Below, piece after piece: positions 7,993 through 16,569 of a stretch of DNA of 34,802 nt. Source of the stretch: Clostridia bacterium. GTDB taxonomy: Bacteria; Bacillota; Clostridia; Oscillospirales; Acutalibacteraceae. The notes beneath the pieces are model-generated. The model was not told the DNA's origin and ran no database searches. It saw only the letters and a list, made by a program, of their open reading frames with translations. Position 1 is the stretch's first letter, and every line of letters starts with the position of its first letter. Made by a program: the position numbers and the translations under genes. Location: NCBI GenBank assembly GCA_017381035.1, contig JAFOCW010000018.1, forward strand, positions 1 through 34,802, given 5' to 3'.

Positions 7993-8048
7993 TAAAAGCG
8001 TCGCTTTTATTACAATTAAATCCCTTACGGGATGAAACGGATTTAATT
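7990..8048. promoter_or_regulatory. Two hairpins between dnaN and yaaA
   Basis: A perfect stem TAATAAAAGC / GCTTTTATTA (7990-8012, loop GTC) begins at the dnaN stop codon. Next, AATTAAATCC (8014-8023) can pair with GGATTTAATT (8039-8048), while the inner ATCCC can instead pair with GGGAT at 8029-8033, giving two exclusive folds. This may tune the dnaN/yaaA mRNA balance. No T-run terminator is present. Confidence 0.45.
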
Positions 8049-8066
8049 TCATTAAAAGAGGTTTTT

Positions 8067-8288
8067 ATGGAATATAAAAAAATATTTATTAAAGAAGATT
8101 TTATTCGTTTAGACAGCGCATTAAAGCTTGCAGGCTTTGTTTCAACCGGCGGACATGCCAAAATGGTTATTCAGAACGGTGAAGTTAAGGTTAACGGTGA
8201 AGTTTGTACAATGCGCGGAAAAAAGCTTTATAACGGCTTTACAGCCGAGTTTGAAGAAAACGGGCTTGTAGTTGAAAATGGAAGTTAA
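8067..8288 (+). CDS. yaaA: S4-domain RNA-binding protein YaaA/RlbA
   Basis: 73 residues forming a single S4 RNA-binding domain: RLDSALKLAGFVSTGGHAKM then IQNGEVKVNGEVCTMRGKKL, the standard S4 helix-helix and V-NG-V turn. It is the small protein found between dnaN and recF in most Firmicutes and is thought to act in ribosome assembly. AGAGG lies about 8 nt upstream of the ATG. Its end overlaps the recF start by 11 bases, implying translational coupling. Confidence 0.92.
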   Translation: MEYKKIFIKEDFIRLDSALKLAGFVSTGGHAKMVIQNGEVKVNGEVCTMRGKKLYNGFTAEFEENGLVVENGS

Positions 8289-9339
8289 AAGTCTGCAGGG
8301 CGAAAATTTCCGCAATTTATTGCCCTTTTCGTTAGAGTTTTGCGAAGGCACCAACGTAATTTACGGAAATAATGCTCAGGGTAAAACCAATTTAATTGAA
8401 GCTATATGGCTTTTTACGGGCGCAAAAAGCTTCAGGGGAGCCAAAGACAGCGAAATGGTGGCTTTTGGTACGGGAAATGCCAAGCTTAAGCTCGATTTTG
8501 TTTCGGGCGGAGTTGAAAGGCAGGCCGCCCTTACAATTAATAACCGCCGTTATGCCGAGCTCAATACAAAAAAGCTTAAATCGGCATCTGCCCTTATTGG
8601 TAACTTTTGCGCCGTTGTCTTTTCACCTACCGACCTTGCGGTAGTAAAGGACGGTCCGGCGCTAAGAAGAAGGTTTTTAGACCTTGCAATATGTCAGCTT
8701 TACCCCAATTACGTTAGTGTTTTAAAAGATTACACACGGGCGCTTACCCAGCGAAACGCAGTTTTAAAGGGAATGGAAGGGCGCCTTCAGGAAAGCGAGC
8801 TTTTAAACGTATTTGAAAACGAGCTTGTGCTAAACGGCGAAAAAATAGCCGAATACCGACGTAATTACTGCAAAACCTTAACGGTAAATGCTTCGGTTAT
8901 TTATAATGAACTTTCTTCCCTTCGCGAAGAATTAGAAGCCGTTTATATGCCGTCTTTTTGCGACGATTTTGCCGAAAAGTTATATATTGCCCGTAAAACC
9001 GACGTTTTTTCGGGTATTACTTCGGTAGGTCCGCACAGAGACGACCTCGATTTTAAAATTAACGGCATTTCGGCCAGAACATTTGGCAGTCAAGGCCAGC
9101 AAAGAAGTATTGCAATAGCCTTAAAGCTTGCCGAAGCCAAAAATCTTTACGATATTTTGGGCGAAGAGCCGGTGGTTATTTTCGATGACGTTATGAGCGA
9201 GCTCGATAAATCACGCCAAGGCTTTATACTTAACCACATTAAAGGAAAACAGGTATTTATAACCTGCCCCGACCCTTCAAACATAATCGGTCTTGAAAAC
9301 GGCAAGGTGTTTACGGTCGAAGGCGGAAAAATTAAATAA
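8278..9339 (+). CDS. recF: DNA replication and repair protein RecF
   Basis: 353 residues from the ATG at 8278; a TTG two codons earlier is a weaker choice. It is an SMC-like ABC ATPase with Walker A GNNAQGKT (30-37), the signature SQGQQRSIAIALKLAE and Walker B VVIFDDVMSELD near the C-terminus. With RecO and RecR it loads RecA at gapped DNA. It overlaps yaaA and has only a weak ribosome site, fitting coupled translation. No truncation is seen. Confidence 0.96.
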   Translation: MEVKSLQGENFRNLLPFSLEFCEGTNVIYGNNAQGKTNLIEAIWLFTGAKSFRGAKDSEMVAFGTGNAKLKLDFVSGGVERQAALTINNRRYAELNTKKLKSASALIGNFCAVVFSPTDLAVVKDGPALRRRFLDLAICQLYPNYVSVLKDYTRALTQRNAVLKGMEGRLQESELLNVFENELVLNGEKIAEYRRNYCKTLTVNASVIYNELSSLREELEAVYMPSFCDDFAEKLYIARKTDVFSGITSVGPHRDDLDFKINGISARTFGSQGQQRSIAIALKLAEAKNLYDILGEEPVVIFDDVMSELDKSRQGFILNHIKGKQVFITCPDPSNIIGLENGKVFTVEGGKIK

Positions 9340-9341
9340 CA

Positions 9342-9440
9342 GGTTTAAGGTTTAAGGTTTAAGGTTTAAGGTTTAAGGCGTGCCGAAGGTGCTCTTCATT
9401 TGCAAAGCAACCATCATACGCTTTAGCGTCCATCATTTTT
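9342..9440. repeat. Heptad repeat (element C, left part) and short hairpins
   Basis: Five tandem copies of the heptad GGTTTAA begin three bases after the recF stop and run into GCGTGCCGAAGGTGC and ATGATGG/CATCAT-linked small palindromes. The heptad number differs from other copies in this window, suggesting slippage. Confidence 0.7.
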
Positions 9441-9456
9441 AAAAACGGAGTTTTTT

Positions 9457-9720
9457 ATGTACCTACATTTAGGCGAAGGCACAATAGTTAAAAAGAAAGA
9501 TATTGTTGGTATTTTCGATTTAGATACCACAACGGTTATGAAATCTTCCCGTAACTATTTAAATAAAGCAGAAAAAGAAAAAAGGGCGGTTACGGTGTCT
9601 TTCGAACTGCCGAAATCTTTTGTTGTTTGTGCTAAAAGAAAAGAAAAAAAGCAAAAAATATATATTTCACAGCTTTCAAGTGTAACACTTGAAAACAGAC
9701 TTATAAATTCAAAAATATAA
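9457..9720 (+). CDS. remB: Extracellular-matrix regulator RemB (DUF370)
   Basis: 87 residues of the DUF370 family: MYLHLGEGTIVKKKDIVGIF at the start and a basic C-terminal half with SQLSSVTLENR. In Bacillus the gene at this position (yaaB/remB, between recF and gyrB) encodes a small DNA-binding regulator related to RemA, which controls biofilm matrix genes. Position and length both fit. CGGAG lies about 9 nt before the ATG and gyrB follows 10 bp after the stop, so it is probably co-transcribed with gyrB. The regulon in this organism is unknown. Confidence 0.9.
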   Translation: MYLHLGEGTIVKKKDIVGIFDLDTTTVMKSSRNYLNKAEKEKRAVTVSFELPKSFVVCAKRKEKKQKIYISQLSSVTLENRLINSKI

Positions 9721-9730
9721 GGAGTAAAAA

Positions 9731-11671
9731 ATGGAAGAAATCAAGAATACTGCGGTTGTCGGCAGTTATGACGAAAATTCAATTCAGGTACTCGAAGGGC
9801 TAGAGGCGGTAAGAAAACGCCCCGGTATGTATATCGGCTCAACGGGTGAAAGGGGACTGCACCACCTTGTTTATGAGATTGTAGATAACTCAATAGACGA
9901 GGCGCTTGCCGGTTATTGCGATAAAATAACCGTAGAGCTTTTAGATGACGGTCTTGTTCGTGTTACCGATAACGGACGTGGTATTCCTGTTGGTATTAAC
10001 CCACAAAAAGGAATTTCTACGGTAACGGTTGTATTTACAATACTTCACGCAGGCGGTAAGTTCGGCGGAAACGGTTATAAGGTGTCAGGCGGTCTTCACG
10101 GCGTTGGCGCTTCGGTTGTTAACGCCCTTTCCAACTGGCTTGAGGTTGAAGTTAAAGACGGTAAAAACGTTTATAAGCAAAGATATGAAAAGGGAAATAT
10201 CGTTACCGATTTAGAGGTAATAGGCACCACCAACGAAACGGGTACCGTTGTTACCTTTAAGCCCGACCCAACCATTTTTACCGATACCACTACCTACGAT
10301 TACGAAACCCTTAAAAAGCGTCTTCGTGAGCAGGCATTCTTAAACGGTGGTATAAGAATTGAACTTAAAGACAGCCGTACCGACGTTTACGAACCGCAAA
10401 CAGAAGAATTCTATTATGAAGGCGGTATTAAATCTTACGTAGATTTCCTTCTTGAAGGAATGAAGAAGGACAGACTTCATAACGACGTTATCTACTTAAA
10501 AACAGAAGATAATGACCAAACTGCAGAAATTGCGCTTTTATGGTCCACCGCATACGACAGTAAAATTATGTCCTTCGCAAATACCCTTTACACCGTTGAC
10601 GGCGGTACTCACGAACAGGGCTTCCGTCAGGCTGCCGCAAATGCAGTTAACAAATATGCATTCGATTTCAAGCACCTTAAGGAAGGCAACGCAAGACTTA
10701 AGGGTGAAGATATTTTAGAAGGTATGGTTGCCGTTGTTTCGGTTAAACTTTCTGACGCCCAGTTCGAAAGTCAGACCAAGGCAAAGCTTGGTAACACTTC
10801 AATAGGTAAGCTTGTGCGCGACCTTGTTAACGACCAGCTTTACCGCTATTTAGAAGAACACCCTGCCGACGCTAAAATAATTATTGAAAAATCTATTGCT
10901 TCTTCCAACGCACGTGAAGCCGCACAAAAAGCCCGTGAAGCATCACGTAATAAATCGGGTATAGGCGGAAAGGCACGTATGCCCGAAAAGCTTACCGACT
11001 GTATTTCAGACGACCCAACCAAAACCGAAATCTACATTGTCGAAGGAGATTCTGCAGGCGGTAGTGCCGTTGAAGGCAGAAACTCCACCTATCAGGCAAT
11101 TTTACCGCTTTGGGGTAAAATGCTTAACGTTGAAAAGGCAAGGGACGACAAGGTTTACGGAAACGATAAGTTAACCCCCGTTATTGTGGCGCTCGGTACG
11201 GGTATTGGCGATAATTTCGATATTGAAAAGCTCCGCTACGACAAAATTGTTATTATGGCCGATGCCGACGTAGACGGTAGCCATATCAGAACACTTCTTT
11301 TAACCTTCTTCTTCCGCTATATGCCTCAGCTTATTGAAACAGGGCACATTTATTTAGCACAGCCGCCCCTTTACCGTATTTCTAAAGGTAAACAGCACTT
11401 TGACGTATTTACCGACGAAGAAAAGGCAGAGGTTATTGAAAGCCTTGGCGGCACCGCCGACGTTCAGCGCTATAAGGGTCTTGGTGAAATGGACCCCGAA
11501 CAGTTATGGGAAACCACACTCGACCCCGAAAGAAGAACATTTTTACAGGTTACAATGGCCGACGCCGAGCTTGCCGACCAGACCTTTACAATTCTTATGG
11601 GCGACGAGGTTGAACCAAGACGTCAGTTTATTGAAGAAAACGCTCAGTTTGCAACTGATTTGGATATTTAA
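9731..11671 (+). CDS. gyrB: DNA gyrase subunit B
   Basis: 646 residues, the usual length for Firmicute GyrB. The GHKL ATPase region contains NSIDEALAGYCD, DNGRGIPVGI and GGLHGVGASVVNALS. The TOPRIM region contains EGDSAGGSA and DADVDGSHIRTLLL, with the acidic metal-binding residues present, followed by the GyrA-binding tail. The subunit hydrolyses ATP to drive negative supercoiling with GyrA. AAGGAG lies upstream of the ATG; gyrA starts 21 bp after the stop with its own ribosome site. Confidence 0.98.
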   Translation: MEEIKNTAVVGSYDENSIQVLEGLEAVRKRPGMYIGSTGERGLHHLVYEIVDNSIDEALAGYCDKITVELLDDGLVRVTDNGRGIPVGINPQKGISTVTVVFTILHAGGKFGGNGYKVSGGLHGVGASVVNALSNWLEVEVKDGKNVYKQRYEKGNIVTDLEVIGTTNETGTVVTFKPDPTIFTDTTTYDYETLKKRLREQAFLNGGIRIELKDSRTDVYEPQTEEFYYEGGIKSYVDFLLEGMKKDRLHNDVIYLKTEDNDQTAEIALLWSTAYDSKIMSFANTLYTVDGGTHEQGFRQAAANAVNKYAFDFKHLKEGNARLKGEDILEGMVAVVSVKLSDAQFESQTKAKLGNTSIGKLVRDLVNDQLYRYLEEHPADAKIIIEKSIASSNAREAAQKAREASRNKSGIGGKARMPEKLTDCISDDPTKTEIYIVEGDSAGGSAVEGRNSTYQAILPLWGKMLNVEKARDDKVYGNDKLTPVIVALGTGIGDNFDIEKLRYDKIVIMADADVDGSHIRTLLLTFFFRYMPQLIETGHIYLAQPPLYRISKGKQHFDVFTDEEKAEVIESLGGTADVQRYKGLGEMDPEQLWETTLDPERRTFLQVTMADAELADQTFTILMGDEVEPRRQFIEENAQFATDLDI

Positions 11672-11692
11672 AGAAAGGAGCATATATTAAAA

Positions 11693-14257
11693 ATGGCTAA
11701 GAACAGAAAACCCGAAGAAAGACGCTGGCCCGATACGGTAGATACCAATATTGTGCCGGTTGAAATTACAGATGAAGTTAAAACAAGTATGCTCCAGTAC
11801 GCAATGTCGGTACTTGTTGGCCGTGCTCTGCCCGATGTCAGAGACGGTTTAAAGCCGGTTCACAGAAGAATTCTTTACACTATGTACGAAAACGGCCTTA
11901 CACCCGATAAGGCCTACCGTAAGTGCGCCGATACCGTAGGTTCGGTGCTCGGTCGTTACCATCCCCACGGCGACGCTTCTGTTTACGATGCAATGGTACG
12001 TATGGCGCAGGACTTTTCACTTCGCTACCCCCTTATTGACGGACACGGTAACTTCGGTAACATAGACGGTTACCCTGCCGCTGCATACCGTTATACAGAA
12101 AGCAAAATGAACAGACTTTCTTACTCTATGCTCGACGATATAGAGAAAGAAACAGTTGATTTTATGCCCAACTACGACGACCGACTTCAAGAGCCCGAAG
12201 TTCTGCCGGTACGTTTTCCGCAGCTTCTTGTTAACGGTTCTTCAGGTATTGCGGTTGGTATGGCTACCGAAATTCCGCCCCACAACCTTGGCGAAATTAT
12301 TGACGGTATGTGCTGTCTTATAGATAACCCCGAAGCCGAGCTTTCGGACATTTGCGAATACATTAAGGGCCCCGATTTCCCCACCGGCGGTATGATTATG
12401 GGCAGAGCAGGTATTCGTGCCGCCTACGCTACCGGCCGTGGTAAAATTATTGTTCGCGGTAAGGCAGAAATTGAAGAAACGCAGGGCGGTAAATTCCGTA
12501 TTGTTATTACCGAAGTTCCTTATAAGGTTAAGAAAAAAGACCTTGTTAAGCATATTTACGACCTTGCCGCCGACAAGAAGATTGAAGGTATTGACGATGT
12601 AGTTGACTACTCTTCAAAGCGTGATGGCGGTATCAGAATTGTTGTAGATTTAAAGCGTGATGCCAACCCGCAGGTTGTTCTTAACAAGCTTTATTCTTAC
12701 ACTTCTTTACAGTCTACCTTCGGCGCAATTTTACTTGCCATTGTAAACGGTAAGCCCCAAATTTTAACCCTTAAAGAAATGCTTCAGAATAATATCGACT
12801 TCCAGTGCGACATTATTCGCCGCCGCACCGCATATGATATGCGCAAGGCAAAAGAACGTGCACATATTTTAGAGGGTCTTAAAATTGCGCTCGATTTTAT
12901 TGACGAAGTTATTGCTATTATTCGTAGTTCTAAAACCATTCCCGAATCTAAGGAAAGGCTTTGCGAACGCTTCGGACTCGACGATATTCAGGCTACCGCC
13001 ATTGTTCAGATGCAGCTTGGTAAGCTTGCAGGTATGGAAAAGCAGAAAATCGAAGACGAGCTTGCCGAAAAGCTTGCCTTTATTAAGGAATGTGAAGAAA
13101 TTTTAGCAAGCCAGGCAAGAGTGCTTGATATTGTTAAGACCGAAGTATTAAACCTTCGCGATAAGTATTCCGACGAACGCAGAACCGAAATTTCTGCTGT
13201 TTCGGGCGAGGTTGATATTGAAGACCTTATTCCCGAAGAAATGTGCGTTATTACAAAAACCAAGGGCGGCTATATCAAACGCCTTCCCACCGACACCTAT
13301 TCTGTTCAGAACCGTGGCGGTAAGGGTATTATGGGTATGCAGACCAGGGAAGACGATTTTGTTGAAAGTATGTTTGTCTGCAATTCGCACGATTATATTA
13401 TGATGTTCACCACCTTCGGCCGTATGTACAAGCTTAAGGCTTACGAAATTCCCGAAGGAAGCCGTCAGGGCAAGGGTATGAATGTGGTTAACATAATACC
13501 GCTACAGCCCGAAGAAAAGGTTTCTATGATTCTGCCTTGCAGAGATATCGACGAAGCCAAGTACGTTGTTATGGGTACCAAGAACGGTGTTATTAAGAAA
13601 ACTCCGCTTGAAGCCTTCAAGAACGTAAGAAAAACCGGTATTATTGCGCTCGAGCTCGATGAAGGCGACGAGCTGCGCTTTGTTGCCCTTACCGACGGAA
13701 GCAAGTCCTTACTTGTTGCTACCAAAAAGGGTAAGGCCATTCGCTTTAGTGAAGACGACGTAAGGCCCATGGGCAGAACGGCACGCGGTGTTCGCTCTAT
13801 TCGCCTTCGTGCCGACGACGAGGTTGTTACAATGGCAGCCTGCAATGACGATGCAGTAATTCTTACCATAAGTGAAACGGGTTACGGCCGCCGTTCAGAC
13901 GTTACCGACTACAGACTTCAGTCCCGTGGCGGTAAGGGTATCACCAACTACAAGGTTGAAAAGTACGGCGACGTTGCCGCTGTTCTTACCGTTACCGATG
14001 ATGAAGATATTATTATGATTTCGTCCGACGGTGTTATTATAAGAATTGCCGTTGAAGGCATTTCTAAGTTCGCCCGTCCGTCCAAGGGTGTAAGGGTTAT
14101 GAAGTTCGGCAAGAATAACGAAAACGCATACGTTCTTTCGGCTTCGGCAACTCCGCACGACGAAGACGAAATTACAGGCGAAGCCGAAGCACCCGACGCC
14201 GACTCTGCAGCCGATGCAGATGAAGCCGAAGATGTGGAAGAAACCACAGAAGAATAA
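11693..14257 (+). CDS. gyrA: DNA gyrase subunit A
   Basis: 854 residues. The winged-helix/tower domain holds the catalytic tyrosine Y134 in AAAYRYTE. The C-terminal beta-pinwheel contains the GyrA box in VQNRGGKGIMG, diagnostic for gyrase rather than topoisomerase IV. The protein ends in an acidic tail of about 35 Asp/Glu-rich residues. The quinolone-determining stretch reads HPHGDASVYDAM: the position equal to E. coli Ser83 is alanine (A95), while the Asp87 equivalent (D99) is kept. An Ala here is natural in mycobacteria and associated with lower fluoroquinolone affinity. AAAGGAG lies about 13 nt before the ATG. Confidence 0.98.
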   Translation: MAKNRKPEERRWPDTVDTNIVPVEITDEVKTSMLQYAMSVLVGRALPDVRDGLKPVHRRILYTMYENGLTPDKAYRKCADTVGSVLGRYHPHGDASVYDAMVRMAQDFSLRYPLIDGHGNFGNIDGYPAAAYRYTESKMNRLSYSMLDDIEKETVDFMPNYDDRLQEPEVLPVRFPQLLVNGSSGIAVGMATEIPPHNLGEIIDGMCCLIDNPEAELSDICEYIKGPDFPTGGMIMGRAGIRAAYATGRGKIIVRGKAEIEETQGGKFRIVITEVPYKVKKKDLVKHIYDLAADKKIEGIDDVVDYSSKRDGGIRIVVDLKRDANPQVVLNKLYSYTSLQSTFGAILLAIVNGKPQILTLKEMLQNNIDFQCDIIRRRTAYDMRKAKERAHILEGLKIALDFIDEVIAIIRSSKTIPESKERLCERFGLDDIQATAIVQMQLGKLAGMEKQKIEDELAEKLAFIKECEEILASQARVLDIVKTEVLNLRDKYSDERRTEISAVSGEVDIEDLIPEEMCVITKTKGGYIKRLPTDTYSVQNRGGKGIMGMQTREDDFVESMFVCNSHDYIMMFTTFGRMYKLKAYEIPEGSRQGKGMNVVNIIPLQPEEKVSMILPCRDIDEAKYVVMGTKNGVIKKTPLEAFKNVRKTGIIALELDEGDELRFVALTDGSKSLLVATKKGKAIRFSEDDVRPMGRTARGVRSIRLRADDEVVTMAACNDDAVILTISETGYGRRSDVTDYRLQSRGGKGITNYKVEKYGDVAAVLTVTDDEDIIMISSDGVIIRIAVEGISKFARPSKGVRVMKFGKNNENAYVLSASATPHDEDEITGEAEAPDADSAADADEAEDVEETTEE

Positions 14258-14261
14258 AAAC

Positions 14262-14475
14262 AGCGCTAAAGCGCACGAAGGATTATTTCATAAAATGAAG
14301 CACACCATAGGTGTATGAAGGTTGTGCCTTGCACAAATTATGGAGCGCCTTCGGCACAAATATATAATGCGTCGCAGACACATTAATTTTGCCGGGCGGC
14401 AAAGCTTCATTCGGCGAAGCCGAGCATCATACGCCGAAGGCGTGCATCATTTGTCTTTTAAGACAACCATCATTT
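14262..14475. repeat. Chain of short hairpins after gyrA
   Basis: About ten small palindromes in series, for example GCGCTAAAGCGC, GGTTGTGCCTTGCAC, GCGCCTTCGGC, GCCGGGCGGC and ACGCCGAAGGCGT, joined by ATGAAG, CTTCATT and CATCAT linkers. The GCGTCGCAGACAC module is at 14371. There is no coding potential. It ends at the gyrA terminator. Confidence 0.65.
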
Positions 14476-14509
14476 AAAGGGGCTTTTTAACAAAAAAACG
14501 CCCCTTTTT
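14476..14509 (+). terminator. Terminator of the gyrBA transcript
   Basis: Stem AAAGGGGC (14476-14483) / GCCCCTTTT (14500-14507) with an AT-rich loop and a T-run. It lies 220 bp after the gyrA stop, past the hairpin chain. The stretch 14510-14681 after it is AT-rich and holds only the ribosome site of the next gene; I see no other signal there. Confidence 0.8.
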
Positions 14510-14681
14510 CAGTTTTTTTAAAACGGGGAATTGCTCGTTTAAAGCTCTGTTTTTAACCGAATGACAAACGAGTTATGTTAAGAAAACTAAAGAAATTCGC
14601 AAAAAACACACGAAAACTAAGCGTAAATTAAAATATAACCTATAAAACGGACAAAATTAAGCATTTTTAGGAGTCTTTTAT

Positions 14682-15692
14682 TTGAACTATTATAATCAGT
14701 ACAATCCGGCATTTTTTAGCGAAGCCGCCCTTAAAAAGCAGGCCGAAGTTAAAAAAATTAAAAAGCTGTCTAATTTAATTGGTGCGGTGTATATTATTTT
14801 GTGGTTGGTGCCGACGGTTATCAGCCAGATGATTTTGAACGTTGCCAAACTTTTTGGCGCCGAGCGTTTACTTGCGCCCATTTTTTCCGACCCGGCTTTT
14901 CTTATGGTTTACCAGACGGTAGTTTCCATTTTAATTTTCACCCTGCCGTTTTTAATACTTCCGCTGGGTCTTGGTAAAACGGTTTCCGAATTTGCCGCAA
15001 TAAATAAGCCACGTAAAAAAATGTTTATACCATTCTTTTTCATCGGTACGGGGGTCAGCGCCTTTGCCAACGTGGTTACAAATAACGTGGCGGCCGTTTT
15101 TGAAAACTTCGGTATTCATTTCGAATCGCCGCAAATAGATTACCCCCAAGGCATTTTCGGCATAGCGCTTTCCTTTATTGCGGTTGCCGTTACCCCTGCC
15201 TTTGTTGAAGAATTTGCAACAAGGGGAATGGTAATGGGCTCTGCACGTGAGTTCGGGCAGGGCTTTGCAATAGTCTGCTCGTCGGTCTTCTTTTCGCTTA
15301 TGCACGGCAACTTGGTGCAAATTCCCTTTGCGCTTATTATGGGTATGGCCATAGGCTATGCGGTAATTAAAAGCGGCTCGCTTGTAACGGGTATGGCAAT
15401 TCACTTTGTAAACAATGCTTTTGCGGTATTTTTTACCTACTTAACCGAGACTGTTAGCTCGGTTACCCTGCAAAATCTTATATATCTTGCCTATTTAGGC
15501 ATTTGCGCCGTTCTTTTGTGCATTGGTTTATTACTTGCACAAAAAAGAGACCCTTCGCTCTGGAGCCTTGAAAAAAGCGAAAACATACTTACTTTCGGCG
15601 AAAAGTTAAAGTATTTCTTCTTAGCGCCCACTGTAATAGTGTCTTTAGGTCTTACCGTTATTGACTGTTTAAGTATGATTTCTTTTGGTTAA
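14682..15692 (+). CDS. CPBP-family intramembrane metalloprotease
   Basis: 336 residues, multi-spanning (about eight hydrophobic segments). The three CPBP (Abi/CAAX-protease-like) motifs are present: EE-x3-R at E176, E177, R181; F-x3-H ending at H208; and H241-x3-N245. These residues bind the active-site metal inside the membrane in family members. Proposed roles include processing of prenylated or bacteriocin-like peptides and stress signalling; the substrate here is unknown. The start is a TTG preceded by AGGAG at 14669-14673; no ATG fits. Its stop codon directly abuts a parS site. Confidence 0.88.
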   Translation: MNYYNQYNPAFFSEAALKKQAEVKKIKKLSNLIGAVYIILWLVPTVISQMILNVAKLFGAERLLAPIFSDPAFLMVYQTVVSILIFTLPFLILPLGLGKTVSEFAAINKPRKKMFIPFFFIGTGVSAFANVVTNNVAAVFENFGIHFESPQIDYPQGIFGIALSFIAVAVTPAFVEEFATRGMVMGSAREFGQGFAIVCSSVFFSLMHGNLVQIPFALIMGMAIGYAVIKSGSLVTGMAIHFVNNAFAVFFTYLTETVSSVTLQNLIYLAYLGICAVLLCIGLLLAQKRDPSLWSLEKSENILTFGEKLKYFFLAPTVIVSLGLTVIDCLSMISFG

Positions 15693-15708
15693 TGTTTCAC
15701 GTGAAACA
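15693..15708. promoter_or_regulatory. parS: parS chromosome-segregation site 1
   Basis: TGTTTCACGTGAAACA, a perfect 16-bp palindrome identical to the Bacillus subtilis ParB/Spo0J binding consensus. It begins the base after the protease stop codon. ParB loads here and spreads, recruiting ParA and SMC to move origins. parA/parB are not in the window. Confidence 0.95.
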
Positions 15709-15713
15709 GTTTA

Positions 15714-15747
15714 TCAGGTTTCAGGTTTCAGGTTTCAGGTTTCAGTT
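15714..15747. repeat. Heptad repeat GGTTTCA (element C, left part)
   Basis: Four tandem GGTTTCA heptads directly after parS, then TTCGTGCCGAAG. The same heptad precedes the right inverted-repeat arm at 18131-18157. Confidence 0.75.
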
Positions 15748-15773
15748 CGTGCCGAAGTAAAGCAGAGGTTTTT

Positions 15774-16223
15774 ATGAATAAAACATATATGCAAAGGGCT
15801 ATAGAGCTTGCAAAGCTCTGCCTTTTAAGTGATGACGTACCGGTTGGTGCGGTTGTTGTTAAAGGCGGCGAAATAATTGGCGAAGGGTATAATAAGCGTG
15901 AGCTTTTAAACGACCCCACCGCCCACGCCGAAATAATTGCCATTAAGGCGGCGGCCGAAAGGCTCGGAAGCTGGCATCTTGACGATTGCGAGCTTTACGT
16001 AACCCTTGAGCCTTGCCCAATGTGCGCAGGCGCAATTATTAATTCACGTATTAAAACGGTTGTTTTCGGGGCTTACGAAGCAAAATCGGGCTCTTGCTCG
16101 GCAGAATCGGTGGTAAACTTGTTTTCGCTCGGCTACAACCACAAGCCCGAAGTATACGGCGGCATTTGCGAAAATGAAACCGCCAACCTAATAACTGAAT
16201 TTTTCAAAAATAAAAGGACTTAG
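15774..16223 (+). CDS. tadA: tRNA adenosine(34) deaminase TadA
   Basis: 149 residues of the cytidine-deaminase fold. Zinc ligands and proton shuttle are visible: H51-A-E53, then PCPMC with C81 and C84. It converts A34 of the arginine tRNA anticodon to inosine, an essential decoding step. The length and NDPTAHAEI and EPCPMCAGAI context match TadA rather than free-nucleoside deaminases. An AGAGG ribosome site precedes the ATG. The stop codon lies within the left arm of its terminator. Confidence 0.95.
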   Translation: MNKTYMQRAIELAKLCLLSDDVPVGAVVVKGGEIIGEGYNKRELLNDPTAHAEIIAIKAAAERLGSWHLDDCELYVTLEPCPMCAGAIINSRIKTVVFGAYEAKSGSCSAESVVNLFSLGYNHKPEVYGGICENETANLITEFFKNKRT

Positions 16224-16243
16224 TAAAAAGCTAAGTCCTTTTT
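16214..16243 (+). terminator. Terminator of tadA
   Basis: Stem AAGGACTTAG (16214-16223) / CTAAGTCCTT (16231-16240), loop TAAAAAG, then T-run. The left arm contains the tadA stop codon. Confidence 0.92.
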
Positions 16244-16248
16244 GTTTT

Positions 16249-16282
16249 AAAGAATAAAGAAAAAATAATAAATAATAAAAAA
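16249..16282. repeat. AT-rich arm (element D type), left side
   Basis: AAAGAATAAAG and AATAATAAATAATAAAA runs, followed by the hairpin GTGCCTACGGCAC. It is the outward continuation of the 180-bp inverted repeat and has a counterpart in opposite orientation at 18412-18452. Confidence 0.55.
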
Positions 16283-16299
16283 GGTGTGCCTACGGCACG

Positions 16300-16479
16300 A
16301 ATATAAATGAATTGACACTTTGTGTCATGAATTGATGCTACGCATCATGAATTGTTGCCGTAGGCAACATGATTTGAATTGCCCTTATTATATGCGCGTA
16401 GCGCAATTCATGGTGAAGCCAATTCATGCGAGGTTTCGCAAATCATGCCCGTAGGGCAATTCATTGCACCGCAGGTGCC
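16300..16479 (+). repeat. 180-bp inverted repeat, left arm
   Basis: A chain of seven or eight hairpins (GACACTTTGTGTC, GATGCTACGCATC, TTGCCGTAGGCAA, GCGCGTAGCGC, TGCGAGGTTTCGCA, GCCCGTAGGGC, GCACCGCAGGTGC) linked by ATGAATTG/CAATTCAT. Its reverse complement aligns without gaps to 18159-18338 with 10 mismatches in 180 positions. Together the arms enclose about 1.7 kb holding parS 2 and the flippase gene. Confidence 0.92.
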
Positions 16480-16481
16480 GC

Positions 16482-16497
16482 TGTTTCACGTGAAACA
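16482..16497. promoter_or_regulatory. parS: parS chromosome-segregation site 2
   Basis: A second perfect TGTTTCACGTGAAACA, 789 bp from the first, three bases inside the left arm of the inverted repeat. It is followed by the palindrome GTGGCGAGCCGCCAC (16499-16513). The rest up to the flippase stop (16514-16569) shows no further signal. Confidence 0.95.
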
Positions 16498-16569
16498 GTG
16501 GCGAGCCGCCACCCCCAAACGAGAAATTCGTTGTTAATATTTTCTGCGACTTGTAGACCCGACCTAAGT

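Noticed and set aside
16300..16479. Regularly spaced repeats suggesting a CRISPR array
   Set aside because: The constant part is an 8-bp linker and the variable parts are palindromes, units are too short, and no cas gene is nearby.
16224..16569. Signal-recognition-particle RNA downstream of tadA, a common Firmicute location
   Set aside because: No GGAAGCA-type SRP core; the sequence is hairpin-chain DNA and parS.
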